A stretch of DNA of 64,000 nt from Cristatella mucedo. Lineage: Eukaryota > Bryozoa > Phylactolaemata > Cristatellidae. The DNA lies in contig WPIO01000015.1 in NCBI GenBank assembly GCA_009760855.2, forward strand, positions 6,478,501 through 6,542,500. Reading direction: 5' to 3'. Under the pieces are notes generated by a model that saw only the letters and a program-made list of their open reading frames with translations, searched no databases and was not told the DNA's origin. Positions 33,461-62,283 of the stretch are shown here, piece by piece (the stretch's first letter is position 1; every line of letters begins with the position of its first letter). Position numbers and translations under genes: made by a program.

Positions 33461-34610
33461 TTGGTCATGTTGTTGCCCCTCGCAATATTTAAATATAAAT
33501 TGAATTTATTGAATAAATATAAATCGAAATTATTTGGCGATCAAGCCTCAAGCTTGTATTTTGTTTAGTCTGTGACTCCCGTCAGGCTTCGATCCAGAAG
33601 CCTGATGGGTTCTTTAACTCTGCCGCCGTATCAACTCTAGCTGTGTAGTTTGGCACGTCATTTTATGTCAGCTGTAAGTTTGCTGCCGTCAAAATGGTAT
33701 TGACAGCAATATTTCTGTCTACGACGTGAGTTACCCGTGCTCTTACTAAGAACTGGAATGAAATCGTCATGCACCAAAAAGCTGGCCGTTCAGAGGAAGG
33801 GTACACAATGCATTACATTATAAAGAGACCGCACCCGCCGAATTTAGCACTTCATGACTCAGGTGACTTAAACCAAGCAATTACACAAAAATTCAAGATA
33901 GTTCAAAGATTACGGCCGAATTTCGGGTACCTGGTTCACTTAGGAGCTAAGCTATGAACCACCAACTGTACATGAGTAGCACATGGCATACGCCTAAAAA
34001 AAAGTGCGACGTGAGAATTCTGTCGTTATGTGGAAAAAAAAATTTGGCCACTCAGTTATTCCAAGACACTGCTGATATATTCTTGTGTGTGGAAAGATAT
34101 GGACCAATAGCCATGCTAACATGATGACGAAAACTACTGACTGGTTCGCAATATCACAAGAGAGAACGCCATTAACTATGCTGAGGATGAAAAACAAGCA
34201 CAACCAGTCTCACTAATTCGCGATCACTGATGCAAGAAAAAATTAGGCAATCAAGCCATTCACGCCTTTTCTTTTTTTACATGTCACGTCTTTTCTATGT
34301 AAGGGTCAAAGTTTGCACTCGCTTATGCCTCACCTCCCACTCCATTGTGGCGGTTGATAACCTTTACATGCCCGAGGATATTCACCCTCCCCCCCCCCCC
34401 GTATCTCGGGCCTACACCTTGCTTGCACTCGGTTATTGCCCCGATCCATGGGCAGGCACCTTGCTAGCCCCGGATTAACCATTCCAGCCTACTGCTAGCA
34501 GGAGTGCTAGCCATGAAGGCTGCACTGCAGCTACATCGATGAGGCAGTTCAATCTACTCACATTTTACCTCAAGGGCTAGCACCGTAGCCGTACGTTTGC
34601 CTGTGCTGTA

Positions 34611-34801
34611 AGCGGCGATGGCACACTAGGAAAGGTGGTTGCTTTTCACGACCTCCGTCCCGAGGCCGTGGGTTCGAATCCTGCGGTGGGTTATTTCGTA
34701 TCCCCCCACTGCAAGTGGCGGTGATATCCGTAAAGGCTCTTCTGTCGCTATATAAAAGGGGCTGTTAAATCAGCTAGTATTTGTTGAATTATTTTTATTT
34801 C
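34611..34801 (+). mobile_element. SINE-1 in duplication copy 2
   Basis: SINE-1 with head GCGATGGCACACTAGGAAAG, GACCTCCGTCCCGAGGCC stem, B box GGTTCGAATCC, and 3' AGGGGCTGTTAAATCAGC plus TTTATTT tail. A poly-C run of about 14 bases precedes it at 34,388-34,401. Confidence 0.9.
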
Positions 34802-35993
34802 TTTTTCAAACTTAAGGTCCGCGATATTTTTTGTCAGTCGTTTAGCTTGCTAGAACCGACCAAGCGGCAGCCTTGAGTTGGCTTGCTATAGCATTGGCCA
34901 GCGCCCTGCTTGCCGGCATGCTAATACTATTGGCCCACAAAGCCGGCCGGCTGGTGTAGCCTGAAACTGACCGCCATGCTGAGGCAGGGTAACGACCTCG
35001 CCTCTCCGCCGTTAAATCGCACAAACAAGGCAAACTAATTGAAATGCTTGGCAATAATGCTACACAGGCAAGTCCATGGCATTTGTCACTGGTTGACAGC
35101 CGCTAGAAACTCAGAGGGACGAGCGAAAATGGCTTGCGAAATTGATTTGATCAAGAGCTCAGATCGACTGACACATTTCAGCAACGTTTAACTAGGCAAC
35201 CAGCTGGCAGCAAGTGCCAGATATACAGCAAGTCAAGCTTTGTCGAGCGCCGGCACGACGGGCCGGCTTGAGACCGCTCAGAAGTTGATTCCTCGAGAAT
35301 TCATACTCTTAAACAGCGACGAGCAAGACCGGAATGCACCAAGGGTCTCAATTTCTTGCGAGCCTGCTCAGCGACTCAAGTTCCATTTAACACTCTAGGA
35401 AGGGTGCGTGCAGAAACACAGCAGCGACGGCCTTAACAACTGACTCAAGAGATGCTCACCTGCTTTCTTTCTTCTCACGCCGGCGAGTGGCTGCAGCAAC
35501 CACAACCGTCAGTTGTAGACTTCCGGAGCTTGACAAGGCAGCCCTCACTATTGCTATTGGCGGCGCAGCTGCTGCGTTGCTCTTCCCTTGCAAGCCCCTG
35601 CACCGTCGCAGAGACTGGCTCATAAGGAGATGACTGAGCTCTTGGAATTTTGAAAACTTCTTCTCAGTCAGGCACTCGGTTGCATAACTTTACTACTGTC
35701 TTCGGGGGCACGCTTCATTTTGCTTGCCGCTACTACGTGCACGGTCTGTACACTTTCCTGGCACATGCACCTAGCGTGTGGCATGGCGAGCTGACTGCAG
35801 TCACATACGGTTGGCGTGGGTCTTTAATACAAGGTATTTCAGCCACAGCTCTAAAGCGTTTGGGCAGAACGTTTGATGCTACCATCTAGCTATTTCTCTC
35901 ATTTTACGCGCTCACATCGCAGGCTACATCTCTCCTTTTGTCTAGGTCTCTGTCACTTACGTATTATCGTCGTTCACCAATGCTCAAGCTTAA

Positions 35994-36065
35994 TAATAAT
36001 AATAATATTGCACTTGATAAAGCGCCCTCAGAGAACTTAATCTCTTTCTAGGCGCTTAATCTCTT
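35994..36065 (-). mobile_element. LINE family A 3' tail fragment
   Basis: Reversed family-A tail: AATAATAATA run, TTGCACTTGATAAAGCGCCC, then TTAATCTCTTTCTAGGCGCT. The last block is immediately repeated (TTAATCTCTTTCTA). Only the extreme 3' end is present. Confidence 0.8.
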
Positions 36066-36524
36066 TCTAAGCTTGAGAGATGATGCGTTGTATCAGGACT
36101 GACGGCCCGTTTTCCAATCATATGTTGAACCTAATCATGCTACAGAGTCAGCACTGCTTTGATACAAAACATCATTAAGTTTCTTCCTTATCTATCATTA
36201 TGAGTATTTCTGCTGTTCAGTTTTTCATCGCGCCTGCACTCGCTCTTTTTGCTCCAGCGTTTCCACGCATTCTTCGGAGGCCGGACATGAAGTTTTTAAT
36301 CTACCAAAGCCTGCTTCCAAATACCGACTGTCATCCTGATTTTACGACATTTTGGAAGCAAGCTAAAAACCCAACTGCGCCTTCCAGCAATGCTGGATCC
36401 GTGTGAATTTTCCACTGTCGGCGCATACATGCTCATTCTGGTCACGTTATCACTAACCATATTTCATGCTTCTTGAAAGCCAACGTGAAAAACCTAGAGA
36501 GTTGCCGATTTCTCTCACACGGCT

Positions 36525-36718
36525 ATTAATATTATATTATTAATTTTTATAGTATTATAATTATTACTATTATATTATATTATTATATATATTTTATTAT
36601 TATATATCATATTATATTATGCTATATTATATTATATTATTATTATTACTATTATTATTATTATTATGCTATTGTATTATTCTTATATTACTATTATTAT
36701 ATTACTACTGTTATTTTG
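36525..36718. repeat. ATT/TAT-rich low-complexity repeat
   Basis: Nearly pure A/T with ATT, TATTA and TATATT units. It is present only in duplication copy 2. Confidence 0.9.
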
Positions 36719-36965
36719 ATAACTCTTATTATCTTTACTAAGTACGACAGTCGAGCTAACGCAAGCGAAAAAGAAGCCGGTCGTCACGCCATTGGTTGCA
36801 GTCGGAAACAGAATGCGGAGATTCTGGTATCGCCCACACCGGCAGAAAATGGCGAACCGTTATGGTCCGATCAAACGAGAAAAAGGCGAGCGGCGACCTT
36901 TACCCCGATGGGTGGAAGGGGGCGCGGCCGGTCATCAGGTTTCAGGCGGCGTACTGAGGCCTCGG

Positions 36966-38275
36966 AAGCGTGATGTCATTCGGTAGTGACCTGCATGACT
37001 TGGGAGCCTGGGAGCTGATTACGAGGTTTCGAAAGCTTTTGGTCTCTTGGAGAGTCAGCAACACAACCAGATTTAGAGTGCGTCTCGAACTGTTGTGAAG
37101 TTAAGAGACTTTTCTAGAGGTATCCTTTGCTTTGAGGAGGCCGCATGAAGGAAAATCCCCAAAATTATATCAAACAATCGGGATCAAGGATTCAATTCGT
37201 GGAAATCTCTTTGTGAATCTCGTTGCCTGGAATGCTTTGGTGAATGTTGGATCCGAATTTCCAGTACTTTGAGCAAAAGGACGAACCTATTTACCATCAG
37301 GAATAATTCAGCCTTTTACGTATCATACTTAGCTAAGCATATTCTGTATACATCGACCATCAACGTACATATCTGAGACATTTAGGAAATATCACTTTCA
37401 CCAAGAAACGCATGCAATTAAGAATAAAGCAACCTCATTTATTTAAAGCGCTAAGAGAGATCGATCACTATCCATGACTTTACAACTCGCTAAAAGACAA
37501 TGAATTACCGAAGGTTAATTATAGCCACAGAATTGTCTTCAGTCAAGTCAACAAAAGCAAGCAAGTATCGTGCTAAGGCCAGCATTCTAGAGTAAAAGTC
37601 CGACTATTCAGTGCCACTGGTTAGCAGGAATTCAGGCTACTAATATGCACTGAATTGTGCACAGCTACGAAAAGCGCACGAGAACGAACAATACCAGTCG
37701 ATTGTGGGAAATAAAAAGCTGACCGGAACTGACGGGTCTAAAGTTCAGAGGTCAAGGATGCAAGGGCGCTGCTGTTAGCGACCGCAGCTGGTGGCGAGGT
37801 CCCGACTTTCGGTGCGTTTTTCATGCTGTTCGAGGGATGGCGAGAATATCAGATGCTGAGAAGCAAGTGGTTCGATATTACGTGACATGAGGAGCGAAGA
37901 GATTTAACGGCCATTAGAGCTCATGCAGAAATGGGCGAATCTGGCAACTATGCCGTAGACGACAGACCATAAAAAGTGCTGAGTTGTGCACCTCTGTATC
38001 GCTAACTGGGCTGCCGGTGAGATTTACCTAATACAAGCCGATCCAAAGCTTACCGCCTTCTGCTGAGAGGTCACCGGAGCCGTCTATTCACCGGGTCTTG
38101 TTTCAAGCGGAGCCAGACGGCTGGTATTCATTCAGCAGGCAGCCGACTCTGCATTATACCACGTGAATAGAGCTTGCTTACAAACGGCTATGTTTGGATA
38201 TGCTAAGAACTCTACAGCAGAGTTAGACTTTTGAGCTCCATACACGTATTTCAACCGACTGGCATACTTCCCTTC
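36966..38275. other. Unassigned DNA
   Basis: No open frame of note, and no recognised repeat, SINE or LINE sequence. It is unique within the window. Confidence 0.4.
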
Positions 38276-38276
38276 T

Positions 38277-38278
<2 letters not shown>

Positions 38279-38328
<50 letters not shown>

Positions 38329-38368
38329 TGTGTGTGTGTATGTGTGTGCGTGCGTGTGCGTGTGTGAA
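38279..38368. repeat. TG dinucleotide microsatellite
   Basis: About 45 TG units, pure from 38,281 to about 38,325 and then interrupted by C and A substitutions. The following 38,369-38,730 has no recognised feature. Confidence 0.97.
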
Positions 38369-38732
38369 AGGTGCCAAGGGAGAGATTAAGTTGGCCTCAC
38401 AAGGTGTAAAAAGTTTAATATAAGAATAATTCCTGTTATTTTATTATTTGGATCTTACCTCTGCTTGGGTGATAACGATGTACCCAACAAACAGTAGTAA
38501 CAGCTGAAGCGATCCGCTACCATGAGCACCATGAACAGGGAGCTCGAGCATTCGGGTTGGAATCTTTAAGCATGCTAGAAATTTCACTCGGCAGATGATA
38601 GGCCTTCCGGTGTGCTTTGAGCGACGGTGGCGCCCGGCTGCACTTCTGCCTGCGAAAGTTCGTTGAAGCTTTAAGTAGCCCATTTAAGGCATGACTGCCA
38701 GTATTTAGCTCATTCACGAACAGGTTTAGTCA

Positions 38733-39475
38733 GGAGACCAGTTGAGGTAGTGAGTAGCATGGAAGTAGCAGCTCAGCACCGCTGAAAAGGATGAGCCATA
38801 GTCGGCTGTAGGAGAGTAGTTGTCGTTGCGTAAGAATCGTGGAGGCGAGTTTCACAGTCTAGGACCTGCAGAGCTAAAGCTTCTGTCGCCAACAGTCTTT
38901 AAGCGGGGTAATGGAACAGCGAATTTATTGTCCACACAGGACCTGAGAGCACGAACAGGCTGAAACTAATGCAGCAGTTCAGCTAGGTACGAAGGAGCCC
39001 AGCCGTGGCGGGTCTTGTGAGTCAGCGTAAGAACTTTGCTCTGTATCCGTTGATCAACCGGCATCCATCCTAGCTCTTTTAGCAAAGGAGACACGTGCTC
39101 AAACCGTCTGGGACTTGAAGACTAGTCTTGCAGCCATATTCATAGCCAGCTGCAGTGGCCTAGTTGCTTTCTTTGGCAGCCCAGCCAAAAGGGACTTACA
39201 ATAATCAAGCAGAGACAGAACTAAGGAGCTAGTTAAATTTTTTGGAAGCCACTGTGAAAGACAGCTCGTAATTTTAGATAGGGATCGTACGTGATGGCTA
39301 GCTGTAGAAGCAGTCTTCTGAATGAAGCTTTTAAAATTTAGGCAGCTTTCAAAAACGGCACGTAAATTTCGAGCACGTGGTGATGGTCGCACAACAGCAT
39401 CACCTATTAGAAGAGCAGAGCCTTTTAATCCAGCCATGGGCTTAGGGTGTCCTATAAGCAACAGTTCGGTTCACT
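38733..39475 (-). mobile_element. LINE family B, C-terminal ORF2 and 3' UTR part
   Basis: The minus-strand open frame at 39,099-39,461 reads LIGHPKPMAGLKGSALLIGD, SLLDYCKSLLAGLPKKA and NMAARLVFKS, the family-B reverse-transcriptase thumb and C-terminal region. The family-B 3' portion lies at 38,733-39,090. It is 5'-truncated and missing the final 3' hundred bases or so. Confidence 0.85.
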
Positions 39476-39477
39476 AC

Positions 39478-39612
39478 TATCATATCAGCTGCACCAGCCC
39501 GTAATCTGCACGTTGTGTTCCAAAACGACTTCTTCTTGAATGAGAAAATTGCCTTTACTGCAAAGTCGGTTTACGTTCCACTAAGGGACGTCACAGAAAT
39601 CATGGCTAGCTT
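39478..39612 (+). mobile_element. LINE fragment (family-A-like)
   Basis: The frame reads SAAPARNLHVVFQNDFFLNE and KSVYVPLRDVTEIMA, matching the SARNLGVMFESDLSLDDHI...STVKSAYFQL region of family A. It is short and abuts an opposite-strand family-B fragment. Confidence 0.6.
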
Positions 39613-39623
39613 AGTTAAAAGCA

Positions 39624-39740
39624 GAGGCGCAGCAAGGGGTGGGCCGGGGGGGACACATGCCCACCCCGGCGCCAAGGCCAGGGAGCGCCAAAGGTATAAT
39701 GGATTGTACATATATTTTTTAAGCTTTTTCATTGTGAGAA
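39624..39740 (+). mobile_element. Possible hAT-like nonautonomous element end
   Basis: It begins CAGAGGCGCAGCAAGGGG, a hAT-like terminal sequence, and shares about 110 bp of order with 18,240-18,345. A candidate opposite end is GGTCTCACTACCCCTCAGG near 40,445, but no target duplication was confirmed. Confidence 0.4.
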
Positions 39741-39844
39741 CACCAATCTCAATTTCAAGCTTGTCCTCGTTTCAATGGACTTTACTATTGCTAGCTGAGC
39801 TAGTTAAGCATGTTTACAGAATTCGAACAAGCTGATTGACTCTC

Positions 39845-40540
39845 TGGCGGCACACACGCGACGACTCGGTACAGCCGAGGGGACTTTAACCACCGTGCAT
39901 TCGGCTGGCGCTCGCAGCGAAACAAGTACACAGCCGTTCATACCTCCGTCCGCGTTCCAACTGCCCTTCCCGTCCGCTCGCCCCATCCTGCCTGTCATAG
40001 GCGTCGTACCGAGGGCGACCCCGGTCTGCTGCGTTTCGTCAAGGGCGAGCCTGCGTGCACGCACCGACACACTTCTAGAACCGCACAAGCTAGGCTTACT
40101 TAACTGGCCGTGCTACGACAACGCAGTTGTCATGTCTGGCCACTCGTCCGGTGTCCAAAAAGGAATATTATCCAGAAATTATAAGGCAATTTTTTTAAAT
40201 TGTGATAACCACAGCTTGAACCTGTGAGGAGTTCATGCTGCAAGTAAAGATTCCGTTGTCATTACCTTTTTTGGAACAATAGAGAGCACCTGCTTATTTT
40301 TCTGCAAGATCAACTCCGAGGTGGGAAGAACCAATGTGCCTGCTAGCGTGTGCTTTTTGCATTTCTTCTGTGGAGGAGCTATTTTGCAGCAATTTTTGAC
40401 AATGGGAGGTGGCGTCATTTGTGGCTTTTGTCCCGGGCGCCGAAAGGTCTCACTACCCCTCAGGTTAAAAGTAATACAGCCAAACTATGTCACCCATTCG
40501 TTAAATCGTGATTGGACTACTACCACTTCGTTAATTCAGT
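39845..40540. other. Unassigned DNA, GC-richer at 39.85-40.1 kb
   Basis: Open frames exist on both strands at 39.8-40.2 kb with no recognisable domain. It may be the interior of the putative hAT-like element. Nothing else is supported. Confidence 0.3.
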
Positions 40541-40544
40541 GCGT

Positions 40545-40715
40545 CTGGCCTTTACCCTTAATCGTCTGCAGCTTGTGCGAAACTCGGTTGTTCCTCTGGC
40601 CTATCAGCAGCAGTCTAGCTGCAAGATCACGTGATCCAGCAGTCTAGCTGCCAGATCACGCCGCTTCTGCACGAGCTTCACTCGATCCCGACCAAACGTC
40701 GACTCGGTTAAACAA
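40545..40715 (+). mobile_element. Short LINE C-terminal fragment
   Basis: The frame reads RLQLVRNSVVPLAYQQQ and then ITPLLHELHSIPTKRRL, matching the RLQLVQNSAARLV and ITPLLADLHWLPVKQRI blocks of the CR1/L2-type families. It contains a local duplication of CAGCAGTCTAGCTGC(A/C)AGATCACG. Confidence 0.6.
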
Positions 40716-40879
40716 AACCATTGTCTGGCAACACAGGTCTTTTACCTCCTTCCAACACTGGCTGACCAAAGTGTTTGCTCCTCCAGTGAGCTCACGCCCA
40801 CCAACCTTTCCTCGACATCGTATCGCTGTCTCCATATTTAAGCTGGTCACTAGTGATCTCCAGATGTTCATATCCTAAT

Positions 40880-42572
40880 CAAAGGAGACAACAAGTCTTT
40901 TGGACCCTATTCCCACTGCCCTGCTCCTACGTTGTATTGATCTGCTGCTGCCATGCATAATTAGTACTGTTAATGTGTCGTTAGATTCGGGTCAGATTCC
41001 CCGTACCTTTCCAAAAAGCTGTAGGCAGGCCACTTCTCAAGAAAGCGACACTAGACCAAGAGAACTTGAGCGACTACCGCCCAGTCTCCCTTCTACCATT
41101 CCTATCAAAGACACTGGAACGGATCGGGGCGGACCAGCTGAACTCGTATATTGAAACTTCAAGCCTTGCTACTAAGTTCCAGTCTGGTTTTAGAGCTAAC
41201 AAGTCCACAGAATCAGCATTGCTTACGGTGTACAGCGACCTACTTAGGAATGCAGACATGGGTGGAGTATCTCTGCTTGTTTTGCTCGATTTTTTGGCAG
41301 TTTTTGATACTATCGACCACAAAGTTCTTCCAGAGTGCCTCTCATCTCGCCTGGGGATCACTGGCACTGCTCTGCATGGTTCAGGTCCTATCTCAGCGGC
41401 AGACTCCAGAGTATTGACGTGAATGGACAAAGATCATCCGATAAAGTACTGGGTAACTCCGGGCTCAGTGCTTGGTCCGGGTCCTTTCACGATTTATACT
41501 CAAGTGTATTATCAAGTGTATTATTATTACTCTCCTCTAGCCGATGCAATGGCCAGGTACAATGTAGGCTTTCACTTCTATGCAGATGACACTCAGATGT
41601 ACCTTTGCTTTGATCCCTCCCACTCCTCCAGCATGTCAATTTATCCCAACTCCTTCACTATGGTCAAACCAAACGTGATTTAGAAATTAGAAAGGTTAAA
41701 GCTCACATTCAGCTCTGCCAGCATATCTCTTGTTGAATCTGCCCGAGTCTAGGTGTCGTGTTCCAATGTCACCTTTCATTAGACTACCATGTCAACTCCA
41801 TGGTCAAGTCTGCCGACTTTCAGCTACATGGCATTGCTTAAATTCAGTTCGGGTTTGGACAGGGATACCACATCTAAATTGGTCCATGTATTTTTGACAT
41901 CCCGTCTTGACTTCTGTAATTCATTGCTTGCTGGTCTACCGGGTTGTGATATCAGGCGCTTAGAGCTGGTGCAAAACTCTGCAGCCAGGCTTGTCTGTCG
42001 TGAGCTTCACAGTTGCCACATCGTACCACTTCTCACCGACCTGCACTGGCTTCCAACGCATCGACTTCAAGGTTCTGTCACTCATTTTTAGGTCCCTCAT
42101 TATTTGGCTCCAGCCTACCTAATTTATCTACTCCCCACCAGGCTTAGCATTGTACAACCAGCTTTTCGGAATCTAATCGTTTACGTATACCTAGCATGGA
42201 CCTCAAATCCTTTGGAGACTGTGCCTTTAGTTAGTATGCTGGAACTCACATCCGACTTGGGTCACGACATCACCTTACTTGACCACATTTAAAAAGAAAC
42301 TAAAAACGCATCTATTAATTACAGCACTCAGTGGGTCTATGCGATTCGTCCTTTGTGTGCTTATGAGTGATGACATTGTGTGGGATGCTACTTAACATAT
42401 TGCATTCTGAACCTATCTATACATGTCACCTCAAACCATGTTATGCCTGTTGTTCATTGAGCAAGCTACTACTTACTATTCGATCATGCTTCCTTTACAG
42501 CAAATGTAAAGTACCTAGAAAGGTATTGAGTTCTCTGGGGGTCCTTAACAATGCATAATAATAATTATTATT
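40880..42572 (+). mobile_element. LINE family A with most of the reverse transcriptase
   Basis: The most complete family-A copy. It runs from LLDPIPTALLLRCIDLLLP through NLSDYRPVSLLPFLSKTLER, KFQSGFRANKSTESALLT, LAVFDTIDHKVLPECLS and FRSYLSGRLQSIDVNGQRSS to FHFYADDTQMYLCFDPSH, so the catalytic YADD is present. It continues to the C-terminal RLDFCNSLLAGLPGCDIRR and LTDLHWL blocks, and to the 3' UTR with ATTATTATTA tail at about 42,545-42,572. Several frameshifts mean it cannot make an intact protein. The endonuclease half is absent. Confidence 0.9.
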
Positions 42573-42584
42573 ACATAAAGTGTC

Positions 42585-42885
42585 AGCTCAAGAAAGGCAG
42601 TACTTAAGTTGGCACTGGGCCATTACATGTCCAAGAATTGTTGCCCAATGAATTGCAGTACCTCTAGTCCACGACCAGCAGAGCAAAGCTTTTATAAACA
42701 GTAGTGTGCAAGTGGATGAAAGGAAGAGCTTATCGTTTGCCCTAAGAGGGGCTGAGGGAGTGAAGAGGCTGAACCTATGCAGCAGTTCAGCTAGGTGTAA
42801 ATAAGTTAATTCGTGACTGTGGACTGTGGGTCGGAGCAACAATTCCACACACTGTTCAAACAGGAGCCACATCTTTCAGCATGGG
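42585..42885 (-). mobile_element. LINE family B-like diverged fragment
   Basis: The minus-strand frame contains YLHLAELLHRFSLFTPSAPL and NDKLFLSSTC, resembling the family-B YLAELLHQFQPVRALRS...DNKLAVPFLR block. It is diverged and short. Confidence 0.55.
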
Positions 42886-43019
42886 TAGTGTCTGGACTTC
42901 GTAAATTGAGATAGATCAACCACTCAGCCTCATCTAGTGCAACTGTGGGGGCCATATGTCAATACCTAAATGCAGTTGTGAAGCCTAGATAATTTTCAGT
43001 AAGCCATTACGTCAAAAAT

Positions 43020-43187
43020 TCTAGCTGGTTTAACAGCCTCTTATGTATAGCGACAGACGTGTTTTACGGCTATCACTGCTGCTTGCAGCCGCAATAAAGA
43101 ATTGCCCACTACAGGATTCAAACCCACGACCTCGGTACCGAGGTCGCGAAAAGCAACCGCCTGACCTAGTGTGCCATCGCGGGTCAA
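43020..43187 (-). mobile_element. SINE-1
   Basis: Minus-strand copy with the 3' AGGCTGTTAAACCAGCTAG segment, B box (reversed GGTTTGAATCC) and the GACCTCGGTACCGAGGTC perfect palindromic stem, ending at the head GCGATGGCACACTAGGTCAG. Confidence 0.9.
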
Positions 43188-44538
43188 GAAGGTACTTCAC
43201 TTAGTCAGGGATCCAACATGATGACTGTGGTCAAAAACAGTTTGAAAAAATGTCAGACGGTAGTCGAAGAGAATGCCCAAATGATTATCTCAGCACAACA
43301 TCTGCGATCTCAGATCTCCGATTAAGGTTAGAAAGTCACGGACTCCAGGTGTGGTCTAAGAGAGTTCGGTTTTATCGTCAATCAGTTAAAGTATGCCAGC
43401 CGACATCCAGGAGCTGGTCTCTCCCAGAGAGCGATGCAGTTAACTCCGAAGAAAACCTCTTGATTTGTTAAATTGCAACGGCTACCCGTGCGGTCTGTAA
43501 ATTGTGCCATGTCAGTGACGAGAAAGAGGCGGTTTAGTCACGACCACAGCAACTGCACTGCAATCAAACAGGCAGTGAAAGAAATATTGCATGTCGTCGA
43601 ACAACAAGTGACAGTGTAATATAACTGCAAAAAAGGACGTTCTACTGAATATAAATAGAGCTTCCAGGCGAAGCATAAAATGCTTCTTCTCTGTTATGCT
43701 ACGCTCATCTCTAGTACGTCACCGAGTCTCTCATGCAAAGGGCGACTGCCATCCATTCCCACCGGACGATCACTTGGACGAACAAGTGCTCCAGGCTGAC
43801 AATTGTAACGCTGAAGAGCAGATGGCAGCCGCCTCGGAGTTACTCGTACGGCTGAGCTGAGCAATGGTAAGCTGTCGCTATTGTAAGTGCAGCCGTGCCG
43901 AGCGACCGCAAGCAGCTGCAGGCACAGCCTGCCGCAGACAGACCAGTTCACAAACAAGGTGAAGACGAGACAGCAAGCTGTCGAAGTTCACAAGACCGGG
44001 GTTCAGCATAAGCCGACAACAGTGGCCGAGAAATCCGAAGCAAGCTGCCTCGCCACGGCAGACCGCCAAGTCACCGGTGAAACATCAGAATCAGAATGCC
44101 GTTTGCACAAATCGCAGCGACCGCACAATTTCGGCCACAAGAAACGAGACTGGTGCGGCAGTTCAACTCATCTTTAAAGCTAGACGACTCACTCGAGGTT
44201 ATCACGGTCGGAGATCAGGACTGCCCTCCTTCGCCTGGCGGCCTGGCAGCCAACCAATCAATCGGGATGTCGGTGCTCTGGTAGTGGCTGTTGCCCTATC
44301 GAGTGCCACAGCAGACGACGAAGGAACGAACGTGAAGCTCACAGGATGCCCGCCGACGATGCGAGCGTCTCTCCACCAGGAAGACACAGCTGCCGCCACC
44401 GTCAAATCACGACTCAGCACGGTGCGCTGCCGGGGCGCCGCTACACGAGAGTGCCGGAAGCATGCTCGCTCGGTCGCTCCAACTAGCCAGTCGGCACTCG
44501 AAAGCTGGGAGCTCCGCATGGCCACCGAGGAGGTCACG
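43188..44538. other. 3' flank of the phosphorylase kinase gene; no independent gene seen
   Basis: It becomes GC-rich from about 43.7 kb. Long open frames on both strands at 43.7-44.6 kb reflect base composition and show no domain. The 3' UTR of the kinase gene should extend into it, but no AATAAA on the minus strand was found close to the stop. Confidence 0.4.

Positions 44539-62283
<17,745 letters not shown>

Larger units (their letters stand above)
31920..36965. repeat. Copy 2 of the segmental duplication
   Basis: Direct orientation, with the same block order as 18,350-31,560 but only about 5 kb long because it lacks the long family-B LINE and the TIR/satellite element. Its own private insertions are a family-B fragment (32,885-33,262), a SINE-1 (34,611-34,801), a family-A tail (35,994-36,065) and an ATT-rich run (36,525-36,715). 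No gene is recognised. Confidence 0.8.
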
